Shown: in pieces, positions 34,745 through 43,675 of the stretch
How positions within the stretch are numbered: position 1 is the stretch's first letter
Layout: the number at the start of each line of letters is the position of its first letter
NCBI GenBank assembly: GCA_019635435.1
Contig: JAHBZM010000001.1
Coordinates: 434,001-498,000, forward strand
Direction of reading: 5' to 3'
Length of the DNA stretch: 64,000 nucleotides
Source: Ramlibacter sp.
Lineage (GTDB): Bacteria > Pseudomonadota > Gammaproteobacteria > Burkholderiales > Burkholderiaceae_C
Made by a program: the position numbers and the translations under genes
The notes under the pieces: generated by a model
Seen by the model: only the letters and a program-made list of their open reading frames with translations
What the model was told of the DNA's origin: nothing
Databases searched by the model: none

Positions 34745-35167
34745 ATGAGCACAGTACTCTGGGCAAATCAACTAGTGAACGGTGAAGTCGTCAGTGAGAA
34801 TGAGGACTACTACGTTCTTTACAAGCACGGCAAGCGCATTGACGCGATCTGCAAAGAGCTCAAGCTGAGGCCATTGACGTCTTTTTGTGACCTCACCGAT
34901 GTCAAATTCAACAATGACGAGTCTGATCTGCCGCCCGGGGCGATGTCGACGAACGACGTAATGAAGGTGAGCGGCGTCTGGATCGACGGGAAAGAAGCCC
35001 ACGAAGTTTTGGATCGCGTGCTCCAGTACGTGAAGGAGAAGAGTCCTCGCTTTGGCTTTCTGAAGAACGAGCTGTCTGATGTGATCGATGAACTCGAAGC
35101 GTCCATCAAGTTTGCAGAAGCCGCAAAGACGGCAAACGCGAAGTTCAACTTCTCGGTAGTACAGTGA
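34745..35167 (+). CDS. hypothetical cassette-borne protein
   Basis: A 140-residue soluble, acidic protein of unknown family, starting MSTVLWANQLVNGEVVSENEDYYVLYKHGKR. The middle has CDLTDVKFNNDESDLPPGAMS; the C-terminal half is helical (VLDRVLQYVKEKSPRFGFLKNELSDVIDELEASIKFAEAAK). It is the single gene of a cassette whose two ends, GTTATCC (34702) and GGATAAC (35172), are exact reverse complements. Proteins of this look are frequent in Gram-negative accessory genomes, but no function can be assigned. Confidence 0.7.
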   Translation: MSTVLWANQLVNGEVVSENEDYYVLYKHGKRIDAICKELKLRPLTSFCDLTDVKFNNDESDLPPGAMSTNDVMKVSGVWIDGKEAHEVLDRVLQYVKEKSPRFGFLKNELSDVIDELEASIKFAEAAKTANAKFNFSVVQ

Positions 35168-35171
35168 ATGA

Positions 35172-35259
35172 GGGATAACAAGTTGTTGGTCACGGACAAG
35201 CAGCAACAGAAGGCCGCTGCGCGGCCTGTGCTGCCTGCCGTACAACGCCGCCGATAAAC
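35172..35259 (+). other. attC-like recombination site 2
   Basis: R'' GGATAAC (35172-35178) lies five bases after the preceding stop; the putative R' is GATAAAC (35253-35259), one base off GTTAAAC. The interior folds as a long imperfect hairpin: GTTGT/ACAAC, ACGG/CCGT, CAGCA/TGCTG and a GGCCGC/GCGGCC tip. Confidence 0.5.
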
Positions 35260-35262
35260 CTC

Positions 35263-36177
35263 ATGTCCAAGCGCGCGCTGAAGTTCCCAAGTTGCTATGA
35301 GCTGGCAATTTCACCGGGGCAAGCATTCGTTGCCTCACTCGGACGAGATGTAGTTGTCGCGAGTCTTGCGCAGCGCGAAAGGCGCTTCTCGTCCAGAGCC
35401 CTGGCCCACCCTGCACATGCAGCCTTCAATACCGGCGAGGCGCGCCTCGCGGTGAAGAATACATCCGGCGACATGATTACCTTGGATCTGTCCGATGGAC
35501 AGGTCATCGCTCGCTTGAACGCGAAGGGCCACGATGAGGGGGCGGCAATTCACTATTCGGCGTGCGACCATTTTTTGGTCGACGGCTCCTGGAATGGTGC
35601 AATTCGCGTCCGGCGAGCCGATACGCTCGACGTCGTCGAAGAGTTCACTTACGAGAACGAGATGATCACGAGTGTGTCGAAGACAGATGATGGAAGCCTC
35701 TGGCTCTTCGCACACCAGCCAAAAACGCGCGATGGGGAGAATTTTCCAGAACCACCTTACATGACGCTTTGGGACTGGCCCTTGCGAAAACCGATTCGGA
35801 GGATTGACCCGCATTTCCATTCGGTAGGTACAGCCTCTATCTCTCCGTGTGGCACGTGGATCGCGACCCGTGGCCGTCATCGCGCTTTGTCTGATGGAAC
35901 GCTTCTCCCCGACGAACTACGCATCTCCGACGCCTCGGGGGAGGCCCGCTGGTCGACGAACGTTACCTTTTCCGGAACCGCATATCGGGCACGTTGGTCT
36001 GCCGACGGCCGTCTGGTTGGTACCGTCGACCGGTCTGGGGTTCTGGTATTTACTGCAGAGGGACTTACACCTCAACGGACTGTCTCGGCGGAGTTTGCCT
36101 CTGATGTGGCTTTCATCGACGATGGGACTTCAGCAGTAATCGGTACCTGGTCAAGAGCATGGGTGGAAGTGCTGTGA
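35263..36177 (+). CDS. beta-propeller-like hypothetical protein, cassette-borne
   Basis: A 304-residue protein starting MSKRALKFPSCYELAISPGQAFVASLG. Repeated short blocks of the type S-DG-x-W/LVGT and W-x-A/SADGRL (for example YRARWSADGRLVGTVDRSGVLVF) suggest a WD40-like propeller without canonical WD dipeptides. No enzyme motif or signal peptide is visible. The start is four bases after the R'-like box, and GTTTAAC, an R''-type box, begins one base after its TGA stop. It is larger than most cassette proteins. Confidence 0.7.
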   Translation: MSKRALKFPSCYELAISPGQAFVASLGRDVVVASLAQRERRFSSRALAHPAHAAFNTGEARLAVKNTSGDMITLDLSDGQVIARLNAKGHDEGAAIHYSACDHFLVDGSWNGAIRVRRADTLDVVEEFTYENEMITSVSKTDDGSLWLFAHQPKTRDGENFPEPPYMTLWDWPLRKPIRRIDPHFHSVGTASISPCGTWIATRGRHRALSDGTLLPDELRISDASGEARWSTNVTFSGTAYRARWSADGRLVGTVDRSGVLVFTAEGLTPQRTVSAEFASDVAFIDDGTSAVIGTWSRAWVEVL

Positions 36178-36178
36178 G

Positions 36179-36185
36179 GTTTAAC
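36179..36185 (+). other. R''-like box (GTTTAAC) after the third cassette ORF
   Basis: It fits RYYYAAC and is the exact reverse complement of GTTAAAC at 34356. No matching R' box is found before pilU, so this last site seems degenerate or truncated. The remaining 227 bases before pilU hold only a GCAGG/CCTGC hairpin near 36212-36226. Confidence 0.4.
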
Positions 36186-36412
36186 GGGGCACTCTGACGG
36201 ACGTCATCGGGGCAGGCTTCTCCTGCTTATGTCTCTCCGGTCATTTGCGACGGTAAGACGGCTTACCCAAGCGGAAAGTCGCTGGGCGCTGTCCGCTTTT
36301 GGGTGGATGAGTCAACCTGTCGCCCCACCCCTTCCGCCCCCACCCAATCTCTCTTACATTTGTAACCTGCCCAGCCCCGCCAGCTCCCGCGCAGGGCCGC
36401 CCAGGAGAAATC

Positions 36413-37747
36413 ATGGAACAACAGGAAAAGCAGCAAATCCAGGCCGTCGTGCACAAGATGCTCGGCGCCATGGTCCAGTTGAAGGGGTCGGACCTGTTCC
36501 TCACGGCCGGCTTCCCGCCCGCCATCAAGCTCAACGGCAAGCTGACCAAGCTGAACGAAACGGCGCTCACGGCGGAGCAGACGGGCAAGATGGCGCGCGC
36601 CATCGCGTCTGAAAAGCAGTGGCAGGGCTACATCGACACCAAGGGCCAGAACTTTGCCATTTCGCTGGAGGGCCTGGGCCGCTTCCGCATCAACATCTTC
36701 ACCCAGCAGCAGCGCACGGGCATGGTGATCCGCGTCATCACCACCGAGATCCCGGATTTCGACAAGATGAACCTGCCGCCCATCCTGAAGGATGTGGTGA
36801 AGGAAAAGCGCGGCCTGATCCTGCTGGTGGGCGGCACGGGCTCGGGCAAGTCCACCACGCTGGCGGCCATGCTGGGCGTGCGCAACCGCGAGACGCACGG
36901 CCACATCATCACCATCGAAGACCCGGTGGAATACGTGCACCCGCACGGCAACTGCATCATCACGCACCGCGAGGTCGGCATCGACACGGTGGGCTGGTTC
37001 GACGCGCTCAAGGACACGTTGCGCCAGGCGCCTGACGTGATTTTGATCGGCGAGATCCGCGACCATGAAACCATGGAATACGCGCTCAACTTTGCCGAGA
37101 CGGGCCACCTGTGCATGGCCACGCTGCACGCCAACAGCGCCAACCAGGCCATTGAGCGCATCGTCAATTTCTTCCCGATCGAAAAGCACGAGCAGGTGCG
37201 CAACGACCTGGCGCTGAACATGCGCGCCATCATTTCGCAGCGGCTGGTGCGCAAGATGTCGGGCGGGCGCGCCGCCGCCATCGAGATCCTGCTGAGCACG
37301 TCCACCTCGCGCGACGCGATCGCCAAGGGCGAAATCGGCCAGCTCAAGGAGATCATGAAGAAGTCGGTCGAGCTGGGCATGAAGACCTTCGACCAATGCC
37401 TGTACGAGCTGTATGACGCAGGCGACATTTCGCTGCAGGAGGTGCAGGTCAATTCAGACGCCAAGAGCGAGCTGATGCTGCGCCTGAAGCTCAACAGCAA
37501 GCGCTTCATCCGCGAAGAACTGCCCGGCGGTGAAGCCGCCACGGGCGGGCTGTCGCTGCAGGTGGAGCCGGAGCCCGAAGAAGAATCGACCGGCCCGCTG
37601 GTCGTCCACGTCAAGCCGCGGGAGCCCGTCAAGCCCGCCGCGGCGGCACCGGTGATGCCCCCTGCGGCGCCGGCGCCGGCTGCGGCATCGCAAATGATGG
37701 ATCTGTCGCTGGAGGAACCGCCGGCACCCCCGCCGCCCAAGGCCTGA
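36413..37747 (+). CDS. pilU: type IV pilus twitching ATPase PilU (PilT-like)
   Basis: A 444-residue hexameric retraction ATPase. Walker A GGTGSGKST, the Asp box, Walker B VILIGEIRD and the His box GHLCMATLHANSANQAIERI are present. The longer C-terminal tail (about residues 365-444, Pro/Ala/Glu-rich, ending SLEEPPAPPPPKA) favours PilU over PilT. It acts at the inner-membrane pilus motor with PilT. The next gene, a cNMP-binding protein, is 24 bases downstream. Confidence 0.9.
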   Translation: MEQQEKQQIQAVVHKMLGAMVQLKGSDLFLTAGFPPAIKLNGKLTKLNETALTAEQTGKMARAIASEKQWQGYIDTKGQNFAISLEGLGRFRINIFTQQQRTGMVIRVITTEIPDFDKMNLPPILKDVVKEKRGLILLVGGTGSGKSTTLAAMLGVRNRETHGHIITIEDPVEYVHPHGNCIITHREVGIDTVGWFDALKDTLRQAPDVILIGEIRDHETMEYALNFAETGHLCMATLHANSANQAIERIVNFFPIEKHEQVRNDLALNMRAIISQRLVRKMSGGRAAAIEILLSTSTSRDAIAKGEIGQLKEIMKKSVELGMKTFDQCLYELYDAGDISLQEVQVNSDAKSELMLRLKLNSKRFIREELPGGEAATGGLSLQVEPEPEEESTGPLVVHVKPREPVKPAAAAPVMPPAAPAPAAASQMMDLSLEEPPAPPPPKA

Positions 37748-37771
37748 GCGCCCCCACCCCGCGGAGCATGC

Positions 37772-38278
37772 ATGAACGAGTTTGACACCATCGACGACCA
37801 GTTCGCCAGTTATGCCCGGCTGCTGACGCAAGACCCGTCGGCCCGCCTCAAGGCCCTGCGCAACTGCTCCTTCTTCCAGCCCGTGCCCGATGAATGGCTG
37901 CAGCGCATTTCCGACATGGCGCAGATCAAGACCTTTCATTCCGATGTGAGCATCACCTCGCAGGACGACGACATGAAGGCCTTCTATGTGATCCTGTACG
38001 GCGCGGCCGACGCGTACCGCAACGGCAAGCTGGTGGGCACCATTGAAACGGGCGACTGCTTTGGCGAAGGCATCTTCTTCACCGACGGCACCCTCACCAC
38101 GTCGGCCACGGTCATTGCCGACGACAGGATCATCGCGGCCGAGTTCAGCAAGAGCATGATCGAAGCGCTCAATGCCGACACGCAGGCCATGGTCAGCATG
38201 GACAAGGCGCTGCTGCTGGCGCTGTTCAAGAAGCTCAGGGGCGCCAACCAGAAGATCGAAAGGCTGATGCTGACCTAG
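37772..38278 (+). CDS. cyclic nucleotide-binding domain protein next to pilU
   Basis: A 168-residue single-domain protein with a CRP-like roll: LRNCSFFQPVPDEWLQRISDMAQIKTFHSD, MKAFYVILYGAADAYRNGKLVGTIETGDCFGEGIFF, then TTSATVIADDRI. The phosphate-cassette Arg is missing (TLTTSATV), so nucleotide binding is doubtful. There is no HTH. Placement behind pilU suggests control of twitching motility. Confidence 0.8.
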   Translation: MNEFDTIDDQFASYARLLTQDPSARLKALRNCSFFQPVPDEWLQRISDMAQIKTFHSDVSITSQDDDMKAFYVILYGAADAYRNGKLVGTIETGDCFGEGIFFTDGTLTTSATVIADDRIIAAEFSKSMIEALNADTQAMVSMDKALLLALFKKLRGANQKIERLMLT

Positions 38279-38367
38279 CGGCCGCCCCAGGTGGTCAGGT
38301 CCGATTTGCGCCAGCGCCGGGCGCGTTGCGGTGAAAGAATTTGTGCATCTCATCCAAGGAGCACTTC

Positions 38368-38811
38368 ATGACCCCCACCCCCAAAGACGCCGCCAACTCG
38401 GTCTGGCAAGCCTTCGCCTCGCGCAACCCGGAGTCGATCCGCAGCGTGCTGACCGACGACTGCACCTGGAGCGCGCCGGCCAACAACGCCACCCAGGTCG
38501 CGCTGGGCCTGCCGGCGCAGATGCTGGAAACGCGCGAGGGCATCATCTCGTTCCTCGTCGATTACTTCCGCCGCCTGTTCCCTGAGGGGGCCCGGTTTGA
38601 ATTCACCAAGGTGGTTGCCGAGGGCGACACCGTGGTGTTCGAGCAGCGCATGCAGGCCAGGGCCGTCAACGGCCGCCTCTACGACAACCGCTACTGCTGG
38701 ATCTTTGAAATGCAGGGGCCGCGGGTGCGGCGCATCCGCGAATACATGGACACGCACGGCGGCTACGGCATGCTTTTTGGCACCGACACGCCGGGCGCGC
38801 TGGTGGCGTGA
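38368..38811 (+). CDS. NTF2-like/SnoaL-type protein
   Basis: A 147-residue cone-fold protein. It has the helical start MTPTPKDAANSVWQAFASRNPESIRSVLTDDCTWSAP and the closing strands DTVVFEQRMQARAVNGRLYDNRYCWIFEM. Such proteins can be isomerases, hydrolases or binding proteins; the substrate is unknown. ATG 38368 has an AAGGAG site; an upstream in-frame ATG at 38341 lacks one. It overlaps the next gene by GTGA. Confidence 0.82.
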   Translation: MTPTPKDAANSVWQAFASRNPESIRSVLTDDCTWSAPANNATQVALGLPAQMLETREGIISFLVDYFRRLFPEGARFEFTKVVAEGDTVVFEQRMQARAVNGRLYDNRYCWIFEMQGPRVRRIREYMDTHGGYGMLFGTDTPGALVA

Positions 38812-39707
38812 CGCGGATCGAAGAGGACGGCTGGTACGCGGCGCTGAGCCGGCGGGACGCGTCGCTGGACGGGCTGTTCTTTGTGGCGGTGCGCACCACC
38901 GGCATCTATTGCCGGCCGGTGTGCCCGGCGCGCATTCCGCGGCGCGAAAACACCTCTTTCTTCCGCTCGGCGGTGCTGGCGCAGGAGGCCGGCTACCGCC
39001 CCTGCCTGCGCTGCCGCCCGGAATCGGCGCCAGACAGCCCTGCCTGGATCGGCTCGCTGGCCTCGGTCAACCGCGGCCTGCGGCTGATCGACGAGGGCGC
39101 GCTGGTCGACGGTGACGTGGAGGCGCTGGCCACGCGCCTGGGCATGACGGGCCGCCAGCTGCGCCGGCTGTTTGCGCAGCACGTGGGTGCCAGCCCGCTG
39201 GCCGTGGAGCAGACGCGCCGCGTCCTGCTCGCCAAGAAGCTGTTGCATGAAACGGCGCTGCCGGTGACCGAGATCGCCTTTGCCGCGGGCTTTGGCAGCG
39301 TGCGGCGCTTCAACGAGGCGTTTCTGGCCATGTTCGGGCGCGCTCCGTCGGCGTTTCGCCGCGCGGGCGGCCTGTTGGATGCGGCGGCGCCGATCACGGT
39401 GCAGCTGGCCTACCGCCCGCCGATCGACGCGGCCGCGGTCGCGGCGCGGGGGCACGCGGCGGGGGCGCCCGGTTGCTTCACGGTTGAGCTTCCGTTGTTC
39501 GGGCCAGAGGCTCGCGCAGCATTCAGCCCGGGGCCGGGCCACAGCTTCAGGGTCAGCCTGGAGAAGGTGCCGCTGGGCCGCATCGGCGCGGCGCTGGCCT
39601 GGCTCAAGCGCGAGGTTCTTGGCAGCGCCACGCTGTCCGGCAAGCCCTGGGGCCGCGCGAAGTCCGCCGGCTGCCAGGACGGGCCACCGCCTGAACCACG
39701 CGCGTAA
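38808..39707 (+). CDS. Ada-like DNA-repair regulator, truncated AlkA-type fusion
   Basis: A 299-residue protein. Residues 1-75 form the Ada metal-binding domain with all four cysteines (YCRPVCPARIP and YRPCLRCRPE). An AraC-type HTH follows (ALATRLGMTGRQLRRLFAQHVG, VTEIAFAAGFGSVRRFNEAFLAMFGRAPSAFR). The last about 95 residues begin like the AlkA N-domain (ITVQLAYRPPID) but then diverge and stop; the glycosylase HhH domain is missing. It resembles Ada-AlkA fusions of about 480 residues, cut short. Confidence 0.8.
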   Translation: MTRIEEDGWYAALSRRDASLDGLFFVAVRTTGIYCRPVCPARIPRRENTSFFRSAVLAQEAGYRPCLRCRPESAPDSPAWIGSLASVNRGLRLIDEGALVDGDVEALATRLGMTGRQLRRLFAQHVGASPLAVEQTRRVLLAKKLLHETALPVTEIAFAAGFGSVRRFNEAFLAMFGRAPSAFRRAGGLLDAAAPITVQLAYRPPIDAAAVAARGHAAGAPGCFTVELPLFGPEARAAFSPGPGHSFRVSLEKVPLGRIGAALAWLKREVLGSATLSGKPWGRAKSAGCQDGPPPEPRA

Positions 39708-39738
39708 GACGCTCCCCGCTTGGGCGCGGCCGCGCCAA

Positions 39739-39751
39739 GTTGTATGATAAC
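39739..39751 (+). promoter_or_regulatory. GntR-type operator candidate before ltnD
   Basis: GTTGTATGATAAC is a near-palindrome just upstream of the ltnD ATG, one base from the core at 33093 and 53130. Confidence 0.55.
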
Positions 39752-39754
39752 CAT

Positions 39755-40651
39755 ATGAATTCTCCTCCGATTGCTGGCCTCATCGGCCTGGGCGCCATGG
39801 GCGCGGGCATGGCCCGCTCGCTGCGCCGCGCGGGGCATGCGCCCCATGTGCATGACATCCGGCCCGAGGCGGCGCAGGCTTTTGCGCAGGACGGCGGCAC
39901 GGCCTGCGCTTCGCCCGCCGAACTGGCCGCCGCCTGCGATGTGGTGATCTCGGTGGTGGTCAATGCGGCGCAGACCGAGGCCGTGCTGTTTGGTGAGCAC
40001 GGCTGCGCAGCGGCAATGAAGCCTGGCAGCGTGTTCGTGATGTGCTCCACCGTGGACCCGGCCTGGTCGGTCGCGCTGGAGGCGCGGCTGGCGGCACTGG
40101 GCGTCCTCTACCTGGACGCGCCCATCTCGGGCGGCGCGGCGCGCGCCGCCAGCGGCGAGATGACGATGATGACGGCCGGCCGGCCCGAGGCCTATGCGGT
40201 GGCCGAGCCCCTGCTCAACGCCATGGCCTCCAAGGTCTACAAGCTGGGCGACCGCGCGGGCGCGGGCAGCAAGGTCAAGGTCATCAACCAGCTGCTGGCG
40301 GGCGTGCACATTGCGGCGGCGGCCGAGGCCATGGCGCTGGGCCTGCGCGAGGGCGTGGACCCGGCCGCGCTGTACGAGGTGATCACCCACAGCGCGGGCA
40401 ACAGCTGGATGTTTGAAAACCGCATGGCCCATGTGCTGGCCGGCGACTACACGCCGCTGTCGGCGGTGGACATCTTTGTGAAAGACCTGGGCCTGGTGCT
40501 GGACATGGCGCGCGCCAGCAAGTTCCCGCTGCCGCTGTCCAGCACGGCGCACCAGATGTTCATGCAGGCGTCCACGGCGGGCTTTGCGCGCGAGGACGAC
40601 AGCGCGGTGATCAAGATCTTCCCGGGCATTGAACTGCCCGCCAAAAACTGA
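39755..40651 (+). CDS. ltnD: L-threonate dehydrogenase (beta-hydroxyacid dehydrogenase family)
   Basis: A 298-residue NAD-dependent enzyme with GLIGLGAMGAGMARSL, substrate-site DAPISGGAARA and the catalytic Lys in GAGSKVKVINQLL. It should oxidise L-threonate to 2-oxo-tetronate. The family alone does not fix the substrate; the following denD-otnK-otnC genes do. ATG 39755 is preferred over TTG 39740, which lies in the operator. Confidence 0.85.
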   Translation: MNSPPIAGLIGLGAMGAGMARSLRRAGHAPHVHDIRPEAAQAFAQDGGTACASPAELAAACDVVISVVVNAAQTEAVLFGEHGCAAAMKPGSVFVMCSTVDPAWSVALEARLAALGVLYLDAPISGGAARAASGEMTMMTAGRPEAYAVAEPLLNAMASKVYKLGDRAGAGSKVKVINQLLAGVHIAAAAEAMALGLREGVDPAALYEVITHSAGNSWMFENRMAHVLAGDYTPLSAVDIFVKDLGLVLDMARASKFPLPLSSTAHQMFMQASTAGFAREDDSAVIKIFPGIELPAKN

Positions 40652-40666
40652 AACCAGGAGACATTC

Positions 40667-41677
40667 ATGCACATTCTCATCACCGGCGGCAGCGGCTTTC
40701 TGGGCGCGCGGCTGGCTCGCACGCTGCTCGCGCAGAAAACCCTGAGCCTGCGCGGCGCACCGGCGCGCGCCATTGAGCGCATCACGCTGGCCGACCGCGT
40801 GGCACCGCCAGACGACTTGCGCGCCGACGCGCGCGTGGCCTTCATCACCGGCGACCTGCTGGACCTGATTGACGGCAAGCAGGTGCCCGCCGTGGGCACC
40901 GACGCGGTGTTTCACCTGGCGGCCGCGGTCAGCGGCGAGTGCGAGGCCGACTTTGACCTGGGCATGCGCAGCAACCTGGAGGCCACGCACAAGCTGCTGG
41001 AGGCCTGCCGTGCACTCAAGACCCAGCCCGTGTTGGTGTTTGCCAGCTCGCTGGCCGTGTTTGGCAAGCAGCCGGGCCGCCCGTTGCCCGAGCCCATCAC
41101 CGACGACACCCTGCCCACGCCGCAGGGCAGTTACGGCGTGCAGAAATTCATCTGCGAGCAGCTGGTGGCCGACTACACGCGCAAGGGCTTTGTGGCCGGG
41201 CGCAGCGTGCGGCCCATGACGGTGAGCGTGCGCCCGGGCAGGCCCAACGGCGCGGCGTCGGGCTTTTTCAGCGGCATGGTGCGCGAGCCGCTGGCGGGCA
41301 TCCGCGCCCAGGTGCCGGTGCCGCCCGAAACGCCCGTGGCGCTGGCCTCGCCTGGCAACACCATTGCCGGCTTTGTGCGCGCGGCCGAGGCCAGCGACGC
41401 GCAATGGGGCCCGCCCACGGCCATCAACCTGCCCTCGTTCCGCTCCACCGTGGGCGCCATGGCGCAGGCGCTTGAGAAAGTGGCCGGCCCGGCCGCCACC
41501 GCGCTGCTGGACTGGACGCCCGACCCCGCCATTGAAAAGCTGGTCAGCACCTGGCCCGGCAACCTGGCCTGGGACCGCGCGCGCGGCATGGGCCTGCAGT
41601 CGGATGCGGACTTTGAGGCCGTGATCCGCGACTACATGCGCGAGAACCCGCAGGCCATCCAGCTCGCGGTGAAGTGA
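40667..41677 (+). CDS. denD: D-erythronate dehydrogenase (extended SDR)
   Basis: A 336-residue NAD-dependent epimerase/dehydratase-fold enzyme. It starts MHILITGGSGFLGARLARTLL; the catalytic triad is in FASSLAVFG and YGVQKFICE. In tetronate operons this family (DenD) oxidises D-erythronate to 2-oxo-tetronate. A CAGGAG ribosome site precedes ATG 40667. It overlaps otnK. Confidence 0.85.
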   Translation: MHILITGGSGFLGARLARTLLAQKTLSLRGAPARAIERITLADRVAPPDDLRADARVAFITGDLLDLIDGKQVPAVGTDAVFHLAAAVSGECEADFDLGMRSNLEATHKLLEACRALKTQPVLVFASSLAVFGKQPGRPLPEPITDDTLPTPQGSYGVQKFICEQLVADYTRKGFVAGRSVRPMTVSVRPGRPNGAASGFFSGMVREPLAGIRAQVPVPPETPVALASPGNTIAGFVRAAEASDAQWGPPTAINLPSFRSTVGAMAQALEKVAGPAATALLDWTPDPAIEKLVSTWPGNLAWDRARGMGLQSDADFEAVIRDYMRENPQAIQLAVK

Positions 41678-42951
41678 TGGCGGTCCAAATACTTCTAGGC
41701 TGCATCGCCGACGACTTCACGGGCGCGACGGACCTGGCCAACAACCTGGTGCGCAGCGGCATGCGCGTGGTGCAGGCCATTGGCGTGCCCACCGGCGCGC
41801 TGGATACCGGGGCCGACGCGGTGGTGATCGCGCTCAAGTCGCGCACCATCGCGCCGGCCGATGCCATCGCCCAGTCGCGGGAGGCCTTGCAGTGGCTGCA
41901 GGCCCAGGGTGCGCAGCAGATCTACTTCAAATACTGCTCCACCTTTGACAGCACGGCGCGCGGCAACATCGGCCCGGTGGCCGAGGCGCTGATGGAGGCC
42001 CTGGGCACCGACTTCACCATCGCCACGCCGGCCTTCCCTGACAACGGCCGCACGGTGTTCAAGGGGCACCTGTTTGTGGGCGAGGTGCTGCTCAACGAAA
42101 GCGGCATGCAGAACCACCCGCTCACGCCCATGACCGACCCCAACCTCGTGCGCGTGCTGCAGTCGCAGTGCCGGCGCAAGGTGGGGCTGATCGACCACAA
42201 GGCCGTGGCGCAGGGCGGGCCGGCCATTGCCGCGCGCATGGCTGCGCTGCGTGCCGAAGGCGTGGGCCTGGCCGTGGTGGATGCGGTCTCCAACGACGAC
42301 CTGCTGCGCCTGGGCCCCGCGCTCAAGGGGTTGCCGCTGGTCACGGCGGGCTCGGGCGTGGCCATTGGGCTGCCGGGCAACTTCGGCATTGCTCCCTCGT
42401 TGCAGGCCAGCGCGTTGCCGCCGGCGCAGGGCCTGCAGGCCGTGGTGTCGGGCAGCTGCTCGCTGGCCACCAACCGGCAGGTGCTGGCCTTTATCCAGTC
42501 GGGCCGGCCAGCCCTGGCGGTGGACCCGTTGCGCATTGCGGCGGGTGTCGATGTGGCGGCCGAGGCATTGGCCTGGGCCGCGCCGCTGATCGCCTCGGGC
42601 CCGGTGCTGGTGTATTCGTCGGCCGACTCCAACGCCGTCAAGCAGGTGCAGGGCAAGCTCGGGGTGGAGGAGGCGGGGGCCATGGTCGAGCGCACCATTG
42701 CCGCCATTGCACGCGGCCTGGTGCAGCGTGGGGTGAGGCAGCTCGTGGTGGCGGGTGGCGAAACCTCGGGCGCCTGTGTGCAGGCGCTGAACATCACGCA
42801 GATGAAAATCGGCCCGCAGATCGACCCGGGCGTGCCCTGGTGCCACGCGCAGTCTGATGCAGCGCCGGGTGAAGGCCTGCACATCACGCTCAAGTCCGGC
42901 AACTTTGGCACCGACGACTTCTTCACCAAAGCCTTCACAATCCTGCCATGA
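41677..42951 (+). CDS. otnK: 3-oxo-tetronate kinase (DUF1537 family)
   Basis: About 424 residues. The N-terminal substrate domain shows GCIADDFTGATDLANNLVRSG and FKYCSTFDSTARGNIGPV; the C-terminal nucleotide-binding domain has VSGSCSLATNRQ and VAGGETSGACVQAL. It phosphorylates 3-oxo-tetronate on O4. ATG 41677 shares a base with the denD stop (TGATG); GTG 41674 is an alternative. Confidence 0.93.
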   Translation: MAVQILLGCIADDFTGATDLANNLVRSGMRVVQAIGVPTGALDTGADAVVIALKSRTIAPADAIAQSREALQWLQAQGAQQIYFKYCSTFDSTARGNIGPVAEALMEALGTDFTIATPAFPDNGRTVFKGHLFVGEVLLNESGMQNHPLTPMTDPNLVRVLQSQCRRKVGLIDHKAVAQGGPAIAARMAALRAEGVGLAVVDAVSNDDLLRLGPALKGLPLVTAGSGVAIGLPGNFGIAPSLQASALPPAQGLQAVVSGSCSLATNRQVLAFIQSGRPALAVDPLRIAAGVDVAAEALAWAAPLIASGPVLVYSSADSNAVKQVQGKLGVEEAGAMVERTIAAIARGLVQRGVRQLVVAGGETSGACVQALNITQMKIGPQIDPGVPWCHAQSDAAPGEGLHITLKSGNFGTDDFFTKAFTILP

Positions 42952-43619
42952 CCCGCATGACGGAAAGCCAGGCCCGCGAAGAGATCTGCCGCATCGGCAA
43001 GAGCCTGTTTGATCGCGGCTATGTGCACGCCACGGCCGGCAATATCAGCGTGCGGCTGGACGATGGTTTCCTGATCACGCCCACCGACGCCTGCCTGGGC
43101 CAGCTCGACCCCGCGCAACTGGCGCGGCTGGACGCCAGCGCGCGCCAGACCAGTGGCCCCACCGCTAGCAAAACCATAGCGCTGCATGTCGGTATTTACA
43201 GCGCTGCAAGCCGTTTTGACCCTGAAACCCGCTGCGTGACCCACACCCACAGCACGCACTGCGTGGCGCTCACTTTGCAGCCCTGCGGCGCCGAGCTGCT
43301 GCCGCCTATCACGCCGTATTTCGTGATGAAGGTGGGCCATGTGCCGGTCATTGCGTACCACCGCCCCGGCGCGCCCGAGGCCGCAGCCGAGGTGGTGCAG
43401 ACCATCACGCGCTACGGCGAGCAGGGCACGCCGCTGCGCGCCGTGATGCTCGCGCGCCTGGGGCCCAATGTGTGGCACCAGACACCCGCGGCTGCCATGG
43501 CCACGCTCGAAGAGCTTGAAGAAACTGCGAAGCTGATGGTGCTGAGCCAGCCCAGGCCGGCGCCCCTCGAGGCCTCGCAGATCGAGGCCTTGCGCCAGAC
43601 CTTTGGCGCGCGCTGGTAG
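42948..43619 (+). CDS. otnC: 3-oxo-tetronate 4-phosphate decarboxylase (class II aldolase fold)
   Basis: A 223-residue zinc enzyme of the AraD/FucA fold: ATAGNISVRL, zinc ligands THTHSTHC, and a distal His in LGPNVWHQTP. It turns 3-oxo-tetronate 4-phosphate into dihydroxyacetone phosphate and CO2. It overlaps otnK by ATGA. A loose copy of the dispersed repeat (43163-43229) encodes TASKTIALHVGIYSAASRFD in front of the metal site, where other members also have a conserved helix, so this copy may be chance. Confidence 0.9.
   Translation: MTRMTESQAREEICRIGKSLFDRGYVHATAGNISVRLDDGFLITPTDACLGQLDPAQLARLDASARQTSGPTASKTIALHVGIYSAASRFDPETRCVTHTHSTHCVALTLQPCGAELLPPITPYFVMKVGHVPVIAYHRPGAPEAAAEVVQTITRYGEQGTPLRAVMLARLGPNVWHQTPAAAMATLEELEETAKLMVLSQPRPAPLEASQIEALRQTFGARW
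43163..43229 (+). repeat. possible diverged copy of the dispersed short repeat within otnC
   Basis: It shares CGCTA, CATAGCGC and a closing TTTTGACCCTGAAAC with the intergenic copy at 54004 (TTTTGACTCTGAAAC), but the centre is not alignable by eye. Confidence 0.4.
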
Positions 43620-43675
43620 CCGCCGGCAAGCCCGCGCGACCACCGATAAATGCAGCTCAGGGTAACTCCTGAGTT

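Noticed and set aside
34440..34748. A 102-codon frame overlapping the first cassette ORF.
   Set aside because: It crosses the attC-like site and ends just inside the next cassette; the frame 34370-34657, ending in the R'' box, fits cassette structure better.
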